Assembly: GCF_003254505.1 (NCBI RefSeq) | Contig: NZ_QFYP01000001.1 | Span: forward strand, 3,456,001-3,520,000 | DNA: 64,000 bases | From: Phenylobacterium hankyongense | GTDB taxonomy: Bacteria; Pseudomonadota; Alphaproteobacteria; Caulobacterales; Caulobacteraceae | Direction: 5' to 3' | Part shown: positions 40,036 to 49,315 of the stretch, piece after piece | Position numbering within the stretch: the stretch's first letter is position 1 | Layout: each line of letters starts with the position of its first letter | Position numbers and translations under genes: made by a program | Notes under the pieces: model-generated | The model's database searches: none | Told to the model about the DNA's origin: nothing | The model's input: the letters and a program-made list of their open reading frames with translations, nothing else

Positions 40036-42816
40036 TCAGGTCTCGGGCGTCTCGCCGCCGGCGACGACGCCGCCCGGCTCCTCGCCGTTCTCCTCGTCCT
40101 CGCCGCTGTCCGCCAGCCGTTCGACCGACACCACATGCTCGTCCGCGCCCTTGCGGAAGATGGTCACGCCCTGGGTGTTGCGGCCGGCCAGGCGGACCTG
40201 CGCCACCGGGGTGCGGATCAGCTGGCCCTGGTCGGTGACCAGCAGGATCTGGTCGGGATCCTCCACCGGGAAGGAGGCGGCCAGGCGGCCGCCGCGCTTG
40301 GTGAGGTCCTGGGCCAGCAGGCCCTGGCCGCCGCGGCCGGTGCGCCGGAACTCGTAGGCCGAGGTCCGCTTGCCGAAGCCTTCGGTGGACACGGTGAGGA
40401 TGATCTCCTCGGCGGCGCCCAGGTCGGCGATCCGCTCGGGGCTGAGGCTGACCATGTCGTCGCCCTCGGCCTCGTCGTCCTCGACCACGGGCGTCTCGTC
40501 GCCCTCTTCGCCTTCGCCGGTCGCCGCGCGCATGGCCTTGGCGTGCTTCAGGTAGGCGGCGCGCTCAGCCGGCGTGGCCGGCACGGCCCGCAGGATGGCC
40601 ATGGAGATGACGCGGTCGCCCTCGGCCAGGCGGATGCCGCGCACGCCGGTGGAGTCGCGGCCGGCGAACACCCGCACCTCCTCCGTCGCGAAACGGATGC
40701 AGCGGCCGAGCGCGGTGGTCAGCAGGATGTCGTTGGCCTGGGCGTTGCAGACGCCGACGCCGACGATGGCGTCGCCCTCGTCGAGCTTCATGGCGATCTT
40801 GCCGTTGCGGCGGATGTCCACGAAGTCCGAGAGCTTGTTGCGCCGCACCCCGCCGGAGCGGGTGGCGAACATCACGTCGTACTGGTCCCAGCTGGCCTCG
40901 TCCTCGGGCAGGGCCAGGATCGAAGTGATGCTTTCGCCCGGCTCGATCGGCAGCAGGTTGACGAACGCTTTGCCGCGCGAGGTCGGCGTGCCGATCGGCA
41001 GGCGCCAGACCTTCAGCTTGTAGGCCTTGCCGCCGGAGGAGAAGAACAGCATCGGGGTGTGGGTGTTGGCGGAGAAGACCCGGGTGACCGCGTCCTCTTC
41101 CTTGGTCGCCATGCCGGAGCGGCCCTTCCCGCCCCGGTGCTGGGTCCGGTAGATGCTGAGCGGGGTGCGCTTCACATAGCCGCCGTGGGTGACGGTGATC
41201 ACCATCTCCTCGCGGGCGATCAGGTCCTCGTCCTCGACGTCGGCGTCGCCGTCGACGATGTCCGTGCGCCGCGGCACGGCGAAGGCCTCGCGGACCTCCA
41301 CCAGCTCCTGGCGGGCGATGGCCATGATCTTCTCGCGCGAGGACAGCACGTCCAGGTGGCCGGCGATGGTCCCGGCCAGCTCGCGCGCTTCGCCGAAGAT
41401 CTCGTCGCGGCCGAGGCCGGTCAGGCGCGACAGGGTCAGCGCCAGGATGGCGCGGGCCTGCTCGTCGGTGAGCCGGATCTTGTCGCCGTCGATGACCAGC
41501 GAGCGCGGGTCGGCGATCAGCTCGACCAGCGGCAGCATGTCGCCCGCCGGCCAGTCGCGAGCCACCAGGCGCTCGCGCGCCTCGCCCGGGTCCTTGGAGG
41601 AGCGGATGATCTGGATGAAATCGTCGATGTTGGCGACGGCGATGGCGAGACCGACTAAGACGTGGCCGCGGTCACGGGCCTTTCCCAGCTCGAACTTGAT
41701 CCGCCGGACCACCACCTCTTCGCGGAACTCCACGAAGGCGGTGATCATCTCGCGCAGCCCCATCTGCTGGGGCCTGCCACGGTTCAGGGCCAGCATGTTG
41801 ACCCCGAACGAGGACTGCAGCGGCGTGTAGCGGTAGAGCTGGTTGAGGATCACCTCGGCCGAGGCGTCGCGCTTCATCTCGACGACGATCCGCATGCCGT
41901 CGCGGTCGCTCTCGTCGCGCAGGTCGGCGATGCCCTCGATGCGCTTCTCGCGCACCAGTTCGGCGATCCGTTCCACCAGCGAAGCCTTGTTCAGCTGGTA
42001 GGGGATCGCCGTGATGATGATCGCCTCGCGCTCCTTGCGGACCTCTTCGATGCTGGCCTTGCCGCGCATGATCACCGAGCCGCGGCCGGTCATCAGCGCC
42101 TGGCGGGCGCCGGTCCGTCCGATGATCTCGCCGCCGGTGGGGAAGTCGGGCCCGGGCACGATGTCGAGCAGGTCTTCGAGCCCGATCTCCGGGTTGTCGA
42201 TGTAGGCCAGGCAGGCGTCGACCACTTCGCCGAGGTTGTGCGGCGGAATGTTGGTGGCCATGCCGACGGCGATGCCGCCGGCCCCGTTCACCAGCAGGTT
42301 GGGGATGCGCGCGGGCAGCACCACCGGCTCCTGCTCGGTGCCGTCGTAGTTGTCCTTGAAGTCGACGGTGTCCTTGTCGAGGTCGGCCAGCAGCGCCATG
42401 GCCGCCTTGGTCATGCGCGATTCCGTGTAGCGCATGGCCGCCGGGGGATCGTTGTCCACCGAGCCGAAGTTCCCCTGGCCGTCGATCAGCAGCAGGCCCA
42501 TTGAGAAGGGCTGCGCCATGCGCACCATGGTGTCGTAGATCGCCGAGTCGCCGTGCGGGTGGTACTTACCCATCACGTCGCCGACCACGCGGGCGGACTT
42601 GACGTAGGAGCGGTCGGGCGTGTGGCCCTGCTCGTTCATCGAGAACAGGATGCGCCGGTGCACCGGCTTCAGCCCGTCGCGGACGTCAGGCAAGGCGCGG
42701 CTGACGATCACGCTCATGGCGTAGTCGAGATACGAGCGCTTCAGCTCGTCTTCGATCGCGATAGGGGCGACGCCCCCGCGCCGGTCGTCCGGAGGGGTAG
42801 TGTTCTCGTCGGTCAA
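40036..42816 (-). CDS. gyrA: DNA gyrase subunit A
   Basis: A 926-residue type IIA topoisomerase subunit that cuts and rejoins DNA. The active-site Tyr is in [10 protein letters not shown]. The quinolone region reads [11 protein letters not shown], with the sensitive-type Ser and Asp at the E. coli 83 and 87 positions. The C-terminal DNA-wrapping domain has the GyrA box QHRGGKG, and carries an acidic insertion ([20 protein letters not shown]) usual in alphaproteobacteria. A GANTC methylation site lies 20 bases upstream of the start, at 42836-42840. Confidence 0.98.
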   Translation of the reverse strand: MTDENTTPPDDRRGGVAPIAIEDELKRSYLDYAMSVIVSRALPDVRDGLKPVHRRILFSMNEQGHTPDRSYVKSARVVGDVMGKYHPHGDSAIYDTMVRMAQPFSMGLLLIDGQGNFGSVDNDPPAAMRYTESRMTKAAMALLADLDKDTVDFKDNYDGTEQEPVVLPARIPNLLVNGAGGIAVGMATNIPPHNLGEVVDACLAYIDNPEIGLEDLLDIVPGPDFPTGGEIIGRTGARQALMTGRGSVIMRGKASIEEVRKEREAIIITAIPYQLNKASLVERIAELVREKRIEGIADLRDESDRDGMRIVVEMKRDASAEVILNQLYRYTPLQSSFGVNMLALNRGRPQQMGLREMITAFVEFREEVVVRRIKFELGKARDRGHVLVGLAIAVANIDDFIQIIRSSKDPGEARERLVARDWPAGDMLPLVELIADPRSLVIDGDKIRLTDEQARAILALTLSRLTGLGRDEIFGEARELAGTIAGHLDVLSSREKIMAIARQELVEVREAFAVPRRTDIVDGDADVEDEDLIAREEMVITVTHGGYVKRTPLSIYRTQHRGGKGRSGMATKEEDAVTRVFSANTHTPMLFFSSGGKAYKLKVWRLPIGTPTSRGKAFVNLLPIEPGESITSILALPEDEASWDQYDVMFATRSGGVRRNKLSDFVDIRRNGKIAMKLDEGDAIVGVGVCNAQANDILLTTALGRCIRFATEEVRVFAGRDSTGVRGIRLAEGDRVISMAILRAVPATPAERAAYLKHAKAMRAATGEGEEGDETPVVEDDEAEGDDMVSLSPERIADLGAAEEIILTVSTEGFGKRTSAYEFRRTGRGGQGLLAQDLTKRGGRLAASFPVEDPDQILLVTDQGQLIRTPVAQVRLAGRNTQGVTIFRKGADEHVVSVERLADSGEDEENGEEPGGVVAGGETPET

Positions 42817-42980
42817 GGGAGGGATTTTGCCGTTAGAATCGGACTGCTTATGTGGGGATTGTTGTTAGCATTCTGTAGGCCTTTGCGCCAACTCCCGCGC
42901 GTGCGCCCGCGCGAGGCGCGTCGCCGCAGATGACCGGACGCCCGCCGGAGCCTAGAACAGCCGGCCGAGAGGACCCTCCC

Positions 42981-44024
42981 ATGCCGCTGACGCCCGGCGA
43001 GCCCGCGCCCTGGTTCCACGCCGCCACGCCGTCCAACCCGGAGTTCGCCTTCGACACGGTCGCGGGCCGCTTCATCCTGCTGGCCTTCCTGCCGCGGGAC
43101 GTGGAGGGCCGCACCACGGCCCTGAAGGCGCTGGCCGCCCATCAGGCGCTGTTCGACGACGCCAAGCTGTCGGCGTTCGCCGTCGCCCGCGACGCCCAGA
43201 CCGCCGAGACGGCGAAGGACATGCGCGGCCTGCGTTGGGTGCTGGACCTCGACGGCCAGGTGAGCCGCCAGTTCGGGCTGGACGGGGAGGCTGACGCCTT
43301 CGCCTGGATGCTGCTCGACCCGGCGCTGCGGGTGATGGGCTCGGCCCCGCTGGCCGAGACCGCCAGCGTATTCCGCGTGCTCGCCGCCCTGCCCGCGCCC
43401 GGCGATCACGCCGGGGTTCCGCTGCACGCCCCGGTGCTGATCGCGCCGCGGATCTTCGAGCCCGAGCTCTGCCAGGCGCTGATCGCCCTGCACGCGGCGG
43501 GCGAGGCGCCGTTCACCGGCGTCATGCGCGACGCCGGCGACCGCACGGTGGCGGTGATGGACGAGCTGAAGAAGCGCCGTGACGTGCTGGTGACCGAGCC
43601 CGGTCTGCAGGCGCAGGTCCGCGAGCGGCTGGAGCGGCGGCTGTTCCCGCAGATCCAGAAGGCCCTCGGCTTCGAGGCGACCCACATCGAGCGCTACGTG
43701 GTGAGTTGCTACGACGCCGCGGAAGGCGGCGTCTTCCACGCCCACCGGGACAACACCACCCAGGGCACGGCGCACCGCAAGTTCGCCTGCTCGATCAACC
43801 TGAACGACGATTTCCAGGGCGGCGACCTGCGGTTCCCGGAGTTCGGCCCGGCCGCCTACCGCCCGCCGGTCGGCGGCGCGGTGGTCTTCTCCTGCGCCCT
43901 GCTGCACGAGGCGCTGAGGGTGACGGCAGGGCGGCGCTACGCCTTCCTGCCCTTCTTCTATGACGCCGCCGGGGACGCGGTGCTGGAGGCCTATCGGCGA
44001 CGGGTGGGCGAAACCGCGGCCTGA
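42981..44024 (+). CDS. 2-oxoglutarate/Fe(II) oxygenase fused to a peroxiredoxin-like domain
   Basis: A 347-residue two-domain protein. Residues about 1-145 have the AhpC/TSA thioredoxin-fold pattern (PLTPGEPAPWFHAAT, FILLAFLPRDVEGR, WVLDLDGQVSRQFGL), but no cysteine stands where the peroxidatic Cys should be. Residues about 150-345 are a prolyl-4-hydroxylase-like oxygenase with iron ligands His and Asp in FHAHRDN and His in LLHEALRVTAGRRY, which also provides the 2-oxoglutarate Arg. ATG 42981 is chosen for its ribosome site (GAGAGGA about 7 bases before). Substrate unknown; a protein or peptide hydroxylase is plausible. Confidence 0.88.
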   Translation: MPLTPGEPAPWFHAATPSNPEFAFDTVAGRFILLAFLPRDVEGRTTALKALAAHQALFDDAKLSAFAVARDAQTAETAKDMRGLRWVLDLDGQVSRQFGLDGEADAFAWMLLDPALRVMGSAPLAETASVFRVLAALPAPGDHAGVPLHAPVLIAPRIFEPELCQALIALHAAGEAPFTGVMRDAGDRTVAVMDELKKRRDVLVTEPGLQAQVRERLERRLFPQIQKALGFEATHIERYVVSCYDAAEGGVFHAHRDNTTQGTAHRKFACSINLNDDFQGGDLRFPEFGPAAYRPPVGGAVVFSCALLHEALRVTAGRRYAFLPFFYDAAGDAVLEAYRRRVGETAA

Positions 44025-44108
44025 TCGGTCGCGGCGATGTTGGCGGTCATCGACCGTTCAGGCCCGGTCAGGCAAGCTTGCGACGACTCCGACCCCATAT
44101 GGGATGCC

Positions 44109-44540
44109 ATGAAGCCCCTGATCCCCTTCCTGCTGGCCGCCGCGATCGCCGCCCCGGCCGCCGCCCAGCCCTCGGCCATCCAGCCCGGCTATTGGGAGAC
44201 CACCAACCGGGTGACCTCGCCGTTCCCGACGCGCAAGGTCGAGCGCCGGTGCATCAAGCCCTCGGACGTCGCCAAGTTCATGGAGGGGCCGAGCAACCAC
44301 ATCTACACCTGCACCTATCCGACCCGGCAGATCGCCGACGGCAAGATCCGGCTGGCGGGCAGTTGCAAGACGCGGGAAGGCAAGCCCGTGCCGATCTCCG
44401 GCCAGGGTGTCTTCACCAGCGACAGCTTCCACCTCGACGCCCGGGTCGAAACCCAGGTCGGCGGCGTGACGATCCCGGTGCGCGCCAGCACCGACGCCAA
44501 GCGCCTCGCCGACGCCTGCCCGGCGGAGGCCGCCGGCTAG
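44109..44540 (+). CDS. DUF3617-family exported protein
   Basis: A 143-residue protein with a signal peptide (MKPLIPFLLAAAIAAPAAAQP) and the DUF3617 pattern: QPGYWETTNRV, a CxxP-type RRCIKPSD, then HIYTCTYPTRQ and GSCKTREGK, with four cysteines that could form two disulphides in the periplasm. Function unknown. ATG 44109 begins the signal peptide. It converges on ssb with a 10-base gap. Confidence 0.85.
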   Translation: MKPLIPFLLAAAIAAPAAAQPSAIQPGYWETTNRVTSPFPTRKVERRCIKPSDVAKFMEGPSNHIYTCTYPTRQIADGKIRLAGSCKTREGKPVPISGQGVFTSDSFHLDARVETQVGGVTIPVRASTDAKRLADACPAEAAG

Positions 44541-44550
44541 CCGTTAGCCG

Positions 44551-45033
44551 CTAGAAAGGGATCTCGTCGTCCAGGTCGGCGGAGAAGTCCTCGCGCGCGC
44601 CGGAGCTCTGGGTCTTCGGACCGGCCGACGAGGAGAAGCCGCCGGAATAGCCGCCGCCCTCGCCCTGTTCGGCGTCGCCGCCGCGGCCGTCCAGCATGGT
44701 CAGCTCGCCGCGGAACTTCTGCAGCACGATCTCGGTGGAATACTTTTCCTGGCCCGACTGGTCGGTCCACTTGCGGGTCTGGATCGCCCCCTCGAGGTAG
44801 ATCTTCGAGCCCTTGCGCAGGTATTGCTCGGCCACCTTCACGAGGTTCTCGTTGAAGATCACCACCCGGTGCCACTCGGTGCGCTCCTTGCGCTCGCCCG
44901 AGGACCGGTCCCGCCAGGTCTCCGACGTGGCGACGCGCAGGTTCGCCACCCGATCGCCCGAACCGAGGCTGCGGATCTCGGGATCGGCCCCGAGGTTGCC
45001 CACCAGAATCACCTTGTTGACGCTGCCCGCCAT
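44551..45033 (-). CDS. ssb: Single-stranded DNA-binding protein
   Basis: A 160-residue SSB. The OB fold occupies about residues 1-110 ([55 protein letters not shown]), then a Gly-rich linker and the acidic protein-interaction tip [14 protein letters not shown]7-GTTC LexA box lies 85 bases upstream, so SOS induction is likely. Confidence 0.97.
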   Translation of the reverse strand: MAGSVNKVILVGNLGADPEIRSLGSGDRVANLRVATSETWRDRSSGERKERTEWHRVVIFNENLVKVAEQYLRKGSKIYLEGAIQTRKWTDQSGQEKYSTEIVLQKFRGELTMLDGRGGDAEQGEGGGYSGGFSSSAGPKTQSSGAREDFSADLDDEIPF

Positions 45034-45117
45034 GTCGATTGTCCTAAGCTTCCGTGGAATGCGGGCCGTCAGCCCTGATCTAGGCTTAGCGCGCCGTTAA
45101 CACCTCGGCAACCCCGT

Positions 45118-45132
45118 GTTCTGTTTTTGTTC
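45118..45132. promoter_or_regulatory. LexA (SOS) box upstream of ssb
   Basis: A perfect alphaproteobacterial LexA site, GTTC-TGTTTTT-GTTC. It lies in the 141-base gap before ssb (start 45033); the only other flanking gene ends here, so ssb is the only candidate target. The direct-repeat form is the one used by Caulobacter and Rhizobium LexA. Confidence 0.8.
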
Positions 45133-45174
45133 CAGACGCTCCACAGCGCATTTTGGCCGCAGCGCATTTGGCCG

Positions 45175-45549
45175 CTACTGCGGCATCGCGCCCGGGATCG
45201 CCAGCCGGCCGTCGCCGGTGCGCACCAGCGCGACGTAGCGCGGGCCTTCCAGCGAGGTGGAGGTCATCACCCCCTCCTTCTCCAGGAACAGGAAGTTGGC
45301 CTGGTAGGCCCCGTAGATGTTCTGGGCGTTGCCGCCCATGCGCAGGAACTTGACCCGCATGGCCTCCAGGTTGGCCGCGCAGGTCTCGAGGTTCGGGGCG
45401 ACGACCAGCTTGTTGTACTTCAGCGAGCCGTCCTTCTGCGGGACCACATGGTAGCAGACCCGCACGTCGCCGGGCGGCTCGGTGCGCTTCTGGCAGGCCG
45501 AGAGCGCCGCGGCGGCGGCAAGGGTGGCGATGAGGGCGGTTCGGTTCAT
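45175..45549 (-). CDS. Small lipoprotein, hypothetical
   Basis: A 124-residue protein with a signal peptide and a good lipobox (ATLAAAAALSACQ), so lipidation at Cys 19 is likely. The mature part (DVRVCYHVVPQKDGSLKYNK, NLETCAANLEAMRV, GAYQANFLFLEKEGV) has two cysteines and no family that I recognise. It starts 39 bases after the stop of the preceding membrane-anchored gene and probably shares its transcript. Confidence 0.8.
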   Translation of the reverse strand: MNRTALIATLAAAAALSACQKRTEPPGDVRVCYHVVPQKDGSLKYNKLVVAPNLETCAANLEAMRVKFLRMGGNAQNIYGAYQANFLFLEKEGVMTSTSLEGPRYVALVRTGDGRLAIPGAMPQ

Positions 45550-45588
45550 GGGGCCAGCCTATCGAAGGGTCAGTCGGGCGCGAGGGCG

Positions 45589-46275
45589 TCAGCCCACCGG
45601 GGGAACGCTGCAGCCGCCGCCCTGCTCCACCAGGGTGCGGAAGCTGCGGTTGTCGCCCGAGATCTCCACCCGCCCGGGCACCAGGCGCAGGGTCTGCTGC
45701 AACCAGCGGCCGTAGGTGGCGCCGCCCTGCCGCTCGCAGCGGCCGGCGAACAGCGTCTGGACGCAGGCGTTGAGGGTGAGATCGGTCGGCAGCTTGCGCC
45801 ACTGGCTCTCGCTGTAGCGCCAGCAGCTTCCGGTCGGCGCGCTGACCGCCTGCGGGGCGGCGGCGGCGGTCGGCGCGGTCGGCGGCGCGGCGACCGGGGT
45901 GGCGGGTTCGGCGGGGGGCGGCAGCGGGGTCAGCACGGTGCCGGCCTGTTCGGCCGCGGCCAGGGCGCCGGAAGGATCGACGCCGACGTCCAGGGCGTCG
46001 GTGGCCACCCCGTTGTGCTGGGCGCACTGCGCCAGGGTGAGCTCGCCCACGAACTGGCCGGCCACGAAGCAGCGCAGCGGCTTCGTGGGGTCCATGTGGC
46101 CTTCGTTCGGGGCGGCGTTGGAGTCGATCACGAGTCCGCCGCGGGAGGCCGGCGGCGGCGGCGCGCGCTCGCCGCGATGCCCGGACGTCATCGCCCAGCC
46201 GATGAGGACTCCGGCGATCAGCGCAAGCGCGCCGCCGGCGATCACGAGCTGCGTTCGGCGGTCGGTGAAGTCCAT
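45589..46275 (-). CDS. Hypothetical membrane-anchored protein
   Basis: A 228-residue protein with one N-terminal transmembrane segment (LVIAGGALALIAGVLIGWAM), a short domain with CFVAGQFVGELTLAQCAQHNG, a Pro/Ala-rich spacer of about 45 residues, and a C-terminal domain with cysteines in GSCWRYSESQWRK, LNACVQTLF, GRCERQGG and GGGCSVPP. It looks like a periplasmic protein on a flexible tether. No family recognised. Possibly cotranscribed with the lipoprotein gene. Confidence 0.75.
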   Translation of the reverse strand: MDFTDRRTQLVIAGGALALIAGVLIGWAMTSGHRGERAPPPPASRGGLVIDSNAAPNEGHMDPTKPLRCFVAGQFVGELTLAQCAQHNGVATDALDVGVDPSGALAAAEQAGTVLTPLPPPAEPATPVAAPPTAPTAAAAPQAVSAPTGSCWRYSESQWRKLPTDLTLNACVQTLFAGRCERQGGATYGRWLQQTLRLVPGRVEISGDNRSFRTLVEQGGGCSVPPVG

Positions 46276-46325
46276 GGCCTTCGCTAGACTGCGCCGGGCC
46301 GGCTTTCAAGCCGCGCGGGCGGAGG

Positions 46326-49184
46326 TCAGCCGCCGCCCAGGAGGGTGCTGGCGATGCTGCCGCCGGTCGCCGCGCCGCTGGTTGTGCTGCCGCCGCTGCC
46401 GCCCGTGAGGCGATCCAGCGCCGCCTGATAGTTGGCGATCTGAGTGGTCAGATAGGCCGGCACCGCCCCGCTCTTGCTGGCGGCCGCGGCGGCCGCCTGC
46501 GCCGCCAGCTGGGACTTCGGCGTCGCGGCGGTGACCAGGTCCTTGTAGGCGTTGCGGATGACGCCTTGCGCGGTGGCGATCTCGGCCAGCGCGTGGCGCA
46601 CCTGCTCGTCGCTCGACAGGTTGAGGTCGGAGGCCATCTGCAGGCCGTAGATCTGGCCCTTGCCGTCGGCCGGCGCCGTCACCCCGCCGACCGTCGTGGT
46701 CGTGCGGACGACCCCGTCCGGAATGCCCAGCAGCTTCAGCGCGTCCTTGTCGGTCTTGCCGGAGCCGATCTGGAGCACGGCGCTGGCGACCGCCGGCTGG
46801 ATATTCAGCTGCTTGACGCCGCTGACCGTGGTGATGGTCACCTTGGCCTGGAAGCCCGAGGCGCGCTGGATCTTCTGGGCCAGGGTGTCGAGGGTATCGG
46901 CCTGGTCGATCGTCACCGTGCCGACGGCCGCGCCGACGCCGATGGTGAACTGGTCGCCGGCCCGCAGCGAACTGACGGCGGTGATCTGCTGGGTGGTGTC
47001 CGGGGCCAGGGCGCCGTTCGGCAATCCCAGCCGATCGAGCACGCTGGCGCCCTTGGGGTCCACGGCGATGGCCGAAACCGCCGCCTGCCCGTCCTTGCCG
47101 GTGAACCGCCGCGACCAGCCGATGGCGCCGGTGTTCACGTCGAGATTGGCGATGAAGCCGTCCTTCGCGCCGACCGGATCCTGCCCCGGCAGGTCGGTCC
47201 CGGCGGAGCCTCCGATCCACACCTGGCCGTTGGCGACCGCGAGCGAGGTGGCGCGGTCGTCGCCGCTGCCGCCGTAGTAGGCGATCTTGTCCCCGGCGGC
47301 CGGCGTCAGGGTTGACGACACCCGCATGGCGAAGGCGTCCGTGCCGCCGGAATAGGCCCGGGTCACCGAGCCGCCGGACAGCGAGGCGTTCGCCGTCGTG
47401 CCGGCCAGCACCACCTGCCCGCCGTCCAGCGCCAGGCCGGCGATGTCGCCGCCCTGCAGATCGCCGACGTCGCGGGTCGACGCCAGGCTCGGGGTCCCGC
47501 TCGACAGGTCGAAGCGCCTCAGCACGGCATGGCCGTCCTCGACGCTGGCGGTGACCAGCGCGTTGCCGTCCACCACCAGCCCCGCGGGCTTGTCGGCGCC
47601 CGCCGAGCCGAAACCCTGGGTGAACAGGGTCTGGACCTTGCCGGACGCGTCGGCCTTGAAGCCCTCCACATAGGCGTCCCAGTTGCCCTGAGCGTCGCCG
47701 CCGCCGGGCATCGCCGATTTCGATCGCCCGGCGACATAGACGCTGCCGTCGGCGCCGAACGCCACCTGGCTCGCCTCGTCGTCCTGGCGCGCGCCCCGGC
47801 GCTGGGTCCAGAGTTCCTGGCCCGAAGCGTCGTAGAGCGTGACGAAACTGTCGGGGGCGCCGGCGTAGGCGCCCGTCGTGCCGGAGTTCAGCGCCCCGTC
47901 GGTGGAGCCGGCAAGGGCGCCGCTGACCGAACCGGCGACCGCCACCTTCCCGTCGGCGGAGACCGCCAGGCCGAGGCCGGTGGCGCTGGCGGCGGCCCCG
48001 AGGGTGCGGGTGTAGAGCAGCTTGCCCGCGGAATCGTACTTCAGCAGCGCGACGTCCTGCGTGCCCTGGATCGCCTGGCCGGACGTCGTCGCGGTGACGT
48101 CGGCCAGCATGTAGACCGCGCCGTCGGGACCGACGGTCTGGGCATGGACGGTCTTGATCTCCGGCCCAAGGGTCTGCGCCGACACCCGTCCATCCACCCA
48201 GTTGGCGCCGCCCTCGGGCTGCGGCGGCGTGGCGACGGCCGTGGTGTCGGTCTGGAACTTCAGCAGCTGCTGCTGGATGACCCCGTCGTTGGTGGCGGGG
48301 TTATGGTCGGGATCCGGGTCGCCGGCCTTCTGCGCCACATAGAGCGCGCCGGCCGTCGCCGGGGCGGAGAAGCTGACCGCCTCGCTGGTGCCGACCTTGA
48401 CCTGCATGGCCCACTGGTCGGGGCCCGGCGGCAAGGTGACGGTCTTCGTTCCCGCGGTCACGGTGCGCGCCTGGCCCGGAATCCGCTGAGAGGCGAACCG
48501 CGTCTCGACGCCCGCGTCCTGGAGCTGCTGGTTGATGAAGTTGATGACGTTGCCGATCGTCCGGGGCTGCGAGCCCATGGCCGTCAGGTCGATCGGCACG
48601 TCGTACGTCTGGTTCACCCGCTTGACGGAGATGTTGAACTGGACGTCCCCCTCGAACGCCGGGACCGGGTCCGAGGTGGAGCTGGTGAGCGGCGTCGTGG
48701 CGTAGGTGACGGTGGTGTTGGTCGGCACGCCCAGGGTGGTCTTCACCGTCGACGCGGTCGCGCCCTGGGTGAGGCGCAGCTTGTCGAACTGGGCGGATTT
48801 CATATAGGCCTCGATCTCGCTGAGGCCCTTGGTGAACACCGAGCTGATCTGGGTCTTGCTGCTGTTGGTCAGGCCCTTCGCCGTCATCTGGTTGGCGACG
48901 CCGCTCAGCGTGTCGAGGCTCTGGTAGAGGGCGAAGAGCTTCTTGTAGTCGGCGCTGGCGCCGGGCAGGTCCAGCTTGGCGGCGTTCTCGTCGACCAGCT
49001 TGGTCCCGGACATCGCGCTCTTCACGGCCGCGCTGACCTGGGCCGGGGTTGCCGGCGAGCTCCAGGGCGCCGTGGGGGCGACCTTGGCGGTGGGGGCGCC
49101 GGTTCCCGACGCCGTGGCCGACGGGATCCCCGCCTTGGCCTGATAGTAGCTCAGCAGAAGCGTCGGATCGAAGCTGATGGTCAT
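46326..49184 (-). CDS. FlaEY-like flagellar protein with beta-propeller and flagellin hook-IN region
   Basis: A 952-residue protein at the end of the flagellin locus, the position occupied by flaEY in Caulobacter. Residues about 1-300 include helical N-terminal sequence and a beta-rich part. Residues about 310-690 carry repeats such as AVAGSVSGALAGSTDGALNS, FGADGSVYVAGRSKSAMPGG and VANGQVWIGGSAGTDLPGQ, which look like propeller blades. Residues about 715-830 (FTIGVGAAVGTVTIDQADTL, LAQKIQRASGFQAKVTITTV) resemble flagellin hook-IN segments. No Sec signal. Identity with FlaEY rests on architecture and context, not on a search. Confidence 0.68.
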   Translation of the reverse strand: MTISFDPTLLLSYYQAKAGIPSATASGTGAPTAKVAPTAPWSSPATPAQVSAAVKSAMSGTKLVDENAAKLDLPGASADYKKLFALYQSLDTLSGVANQMTAKGLTNSSKTQISSVFTKGLSEIEAYMKSAQFDKLRLTQGATASTVKTTLGVPTNTTVTYATTPLTSSTSDPVPAFEGDVQFNISVKRVNQTYDVPIDLTAMGSQPRTIGNVINFINQQLQDAGVETRFASQRIPGQARTVTAGTKTVTLPPGPDQWAMQVKVGTSEAVSFSAPATAGALYVAQKAGDPDPDHNPATNDGVIQQQLLKFQTDTTAVATPPQPEGGANWVDGRVSAQTLGPEIKTVHAQTVGPDGAVYMLADVTATTSGQAIQGTQDVALLKYDSAGKLLYTRTLGAAASATGLGLAVSADGKVAVAGSVSGALAGSTDGALNSGTTGAYAGAPDSFVTLYDASGQELWTQRRGARQDDEASQVAFGADGSVYVAGRSKSAMPGGGDAQGNWDAYVEGFKADASGKVQTLFTQGFGSAGADKPAGLVVDGNALVTASVEDGHAVLRRFDLSSGTPSLASTRDVGDLQGGDIAGLALDGGQVVLAGTTANASLSGGSVTRAYSGGTDAFAMRVSSTLTPAAGDKIAYYGGSGDDRATSLAVANGQVWIGGSAGTDLPGQDPVGAKDGFIANLDVNTGAIGWSRRFTGKDGQAAVSAIAVDPKGASVLDRLGLPNGALAPDTTQQITAVSSLRAGDQFTIGVGAAVGTVTIDQADTLDTLAQKIQRASGFQAKVTITTVSGVKQLNIQPAVASAVLQIGSGKTDKDALKLLGIPDGVVRTTTTVGGVTAPADGKGQIYGLQMASDLNLSSDEQVRHALAEIATAQGVIRNAYKDLVTAATPKSQLAAQAAAAAASKSGAVPAYLTTQIANYQAALDRLTGGSGGSTTSGAATGGSIASTLLGGG

Positions 49185-49264
49185 GGCTGCACACCCACGA
49201 GCCTGCGCCCGCCCCGCTCATATGCCCCGGTCAGGGCTGACAGCCGGTTAAGGCTGGGCTGAAA

Positions 49265-49298
49265 AGCCGGGCGCGCCATCCGCGGGCGCGGCCGGGCT
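49265..49298 (-). terminator. Rho-independent terminator after flagellin gene 1
   Basis: On the minus strand a GC-rich stem (AGCCCGGCCGCGCC with GGCGCGCCCGGCT, one bulge) is followed by TTTTC, starting 18 bases after the flagellin stop at 49316. It separates the flagellin from the flaEY-like gene. Confidence 0.6.
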
Positions 49299-49315
49299 GC
49301 GCCCAGCGCCGCCGA

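Noticed and set aside
40036..42816. Quinolone-resistance change in gyrA
   Set aside because: The determinant reads [11 protein letters not shown] with sensitive-type Ser and Asp at both key positions.
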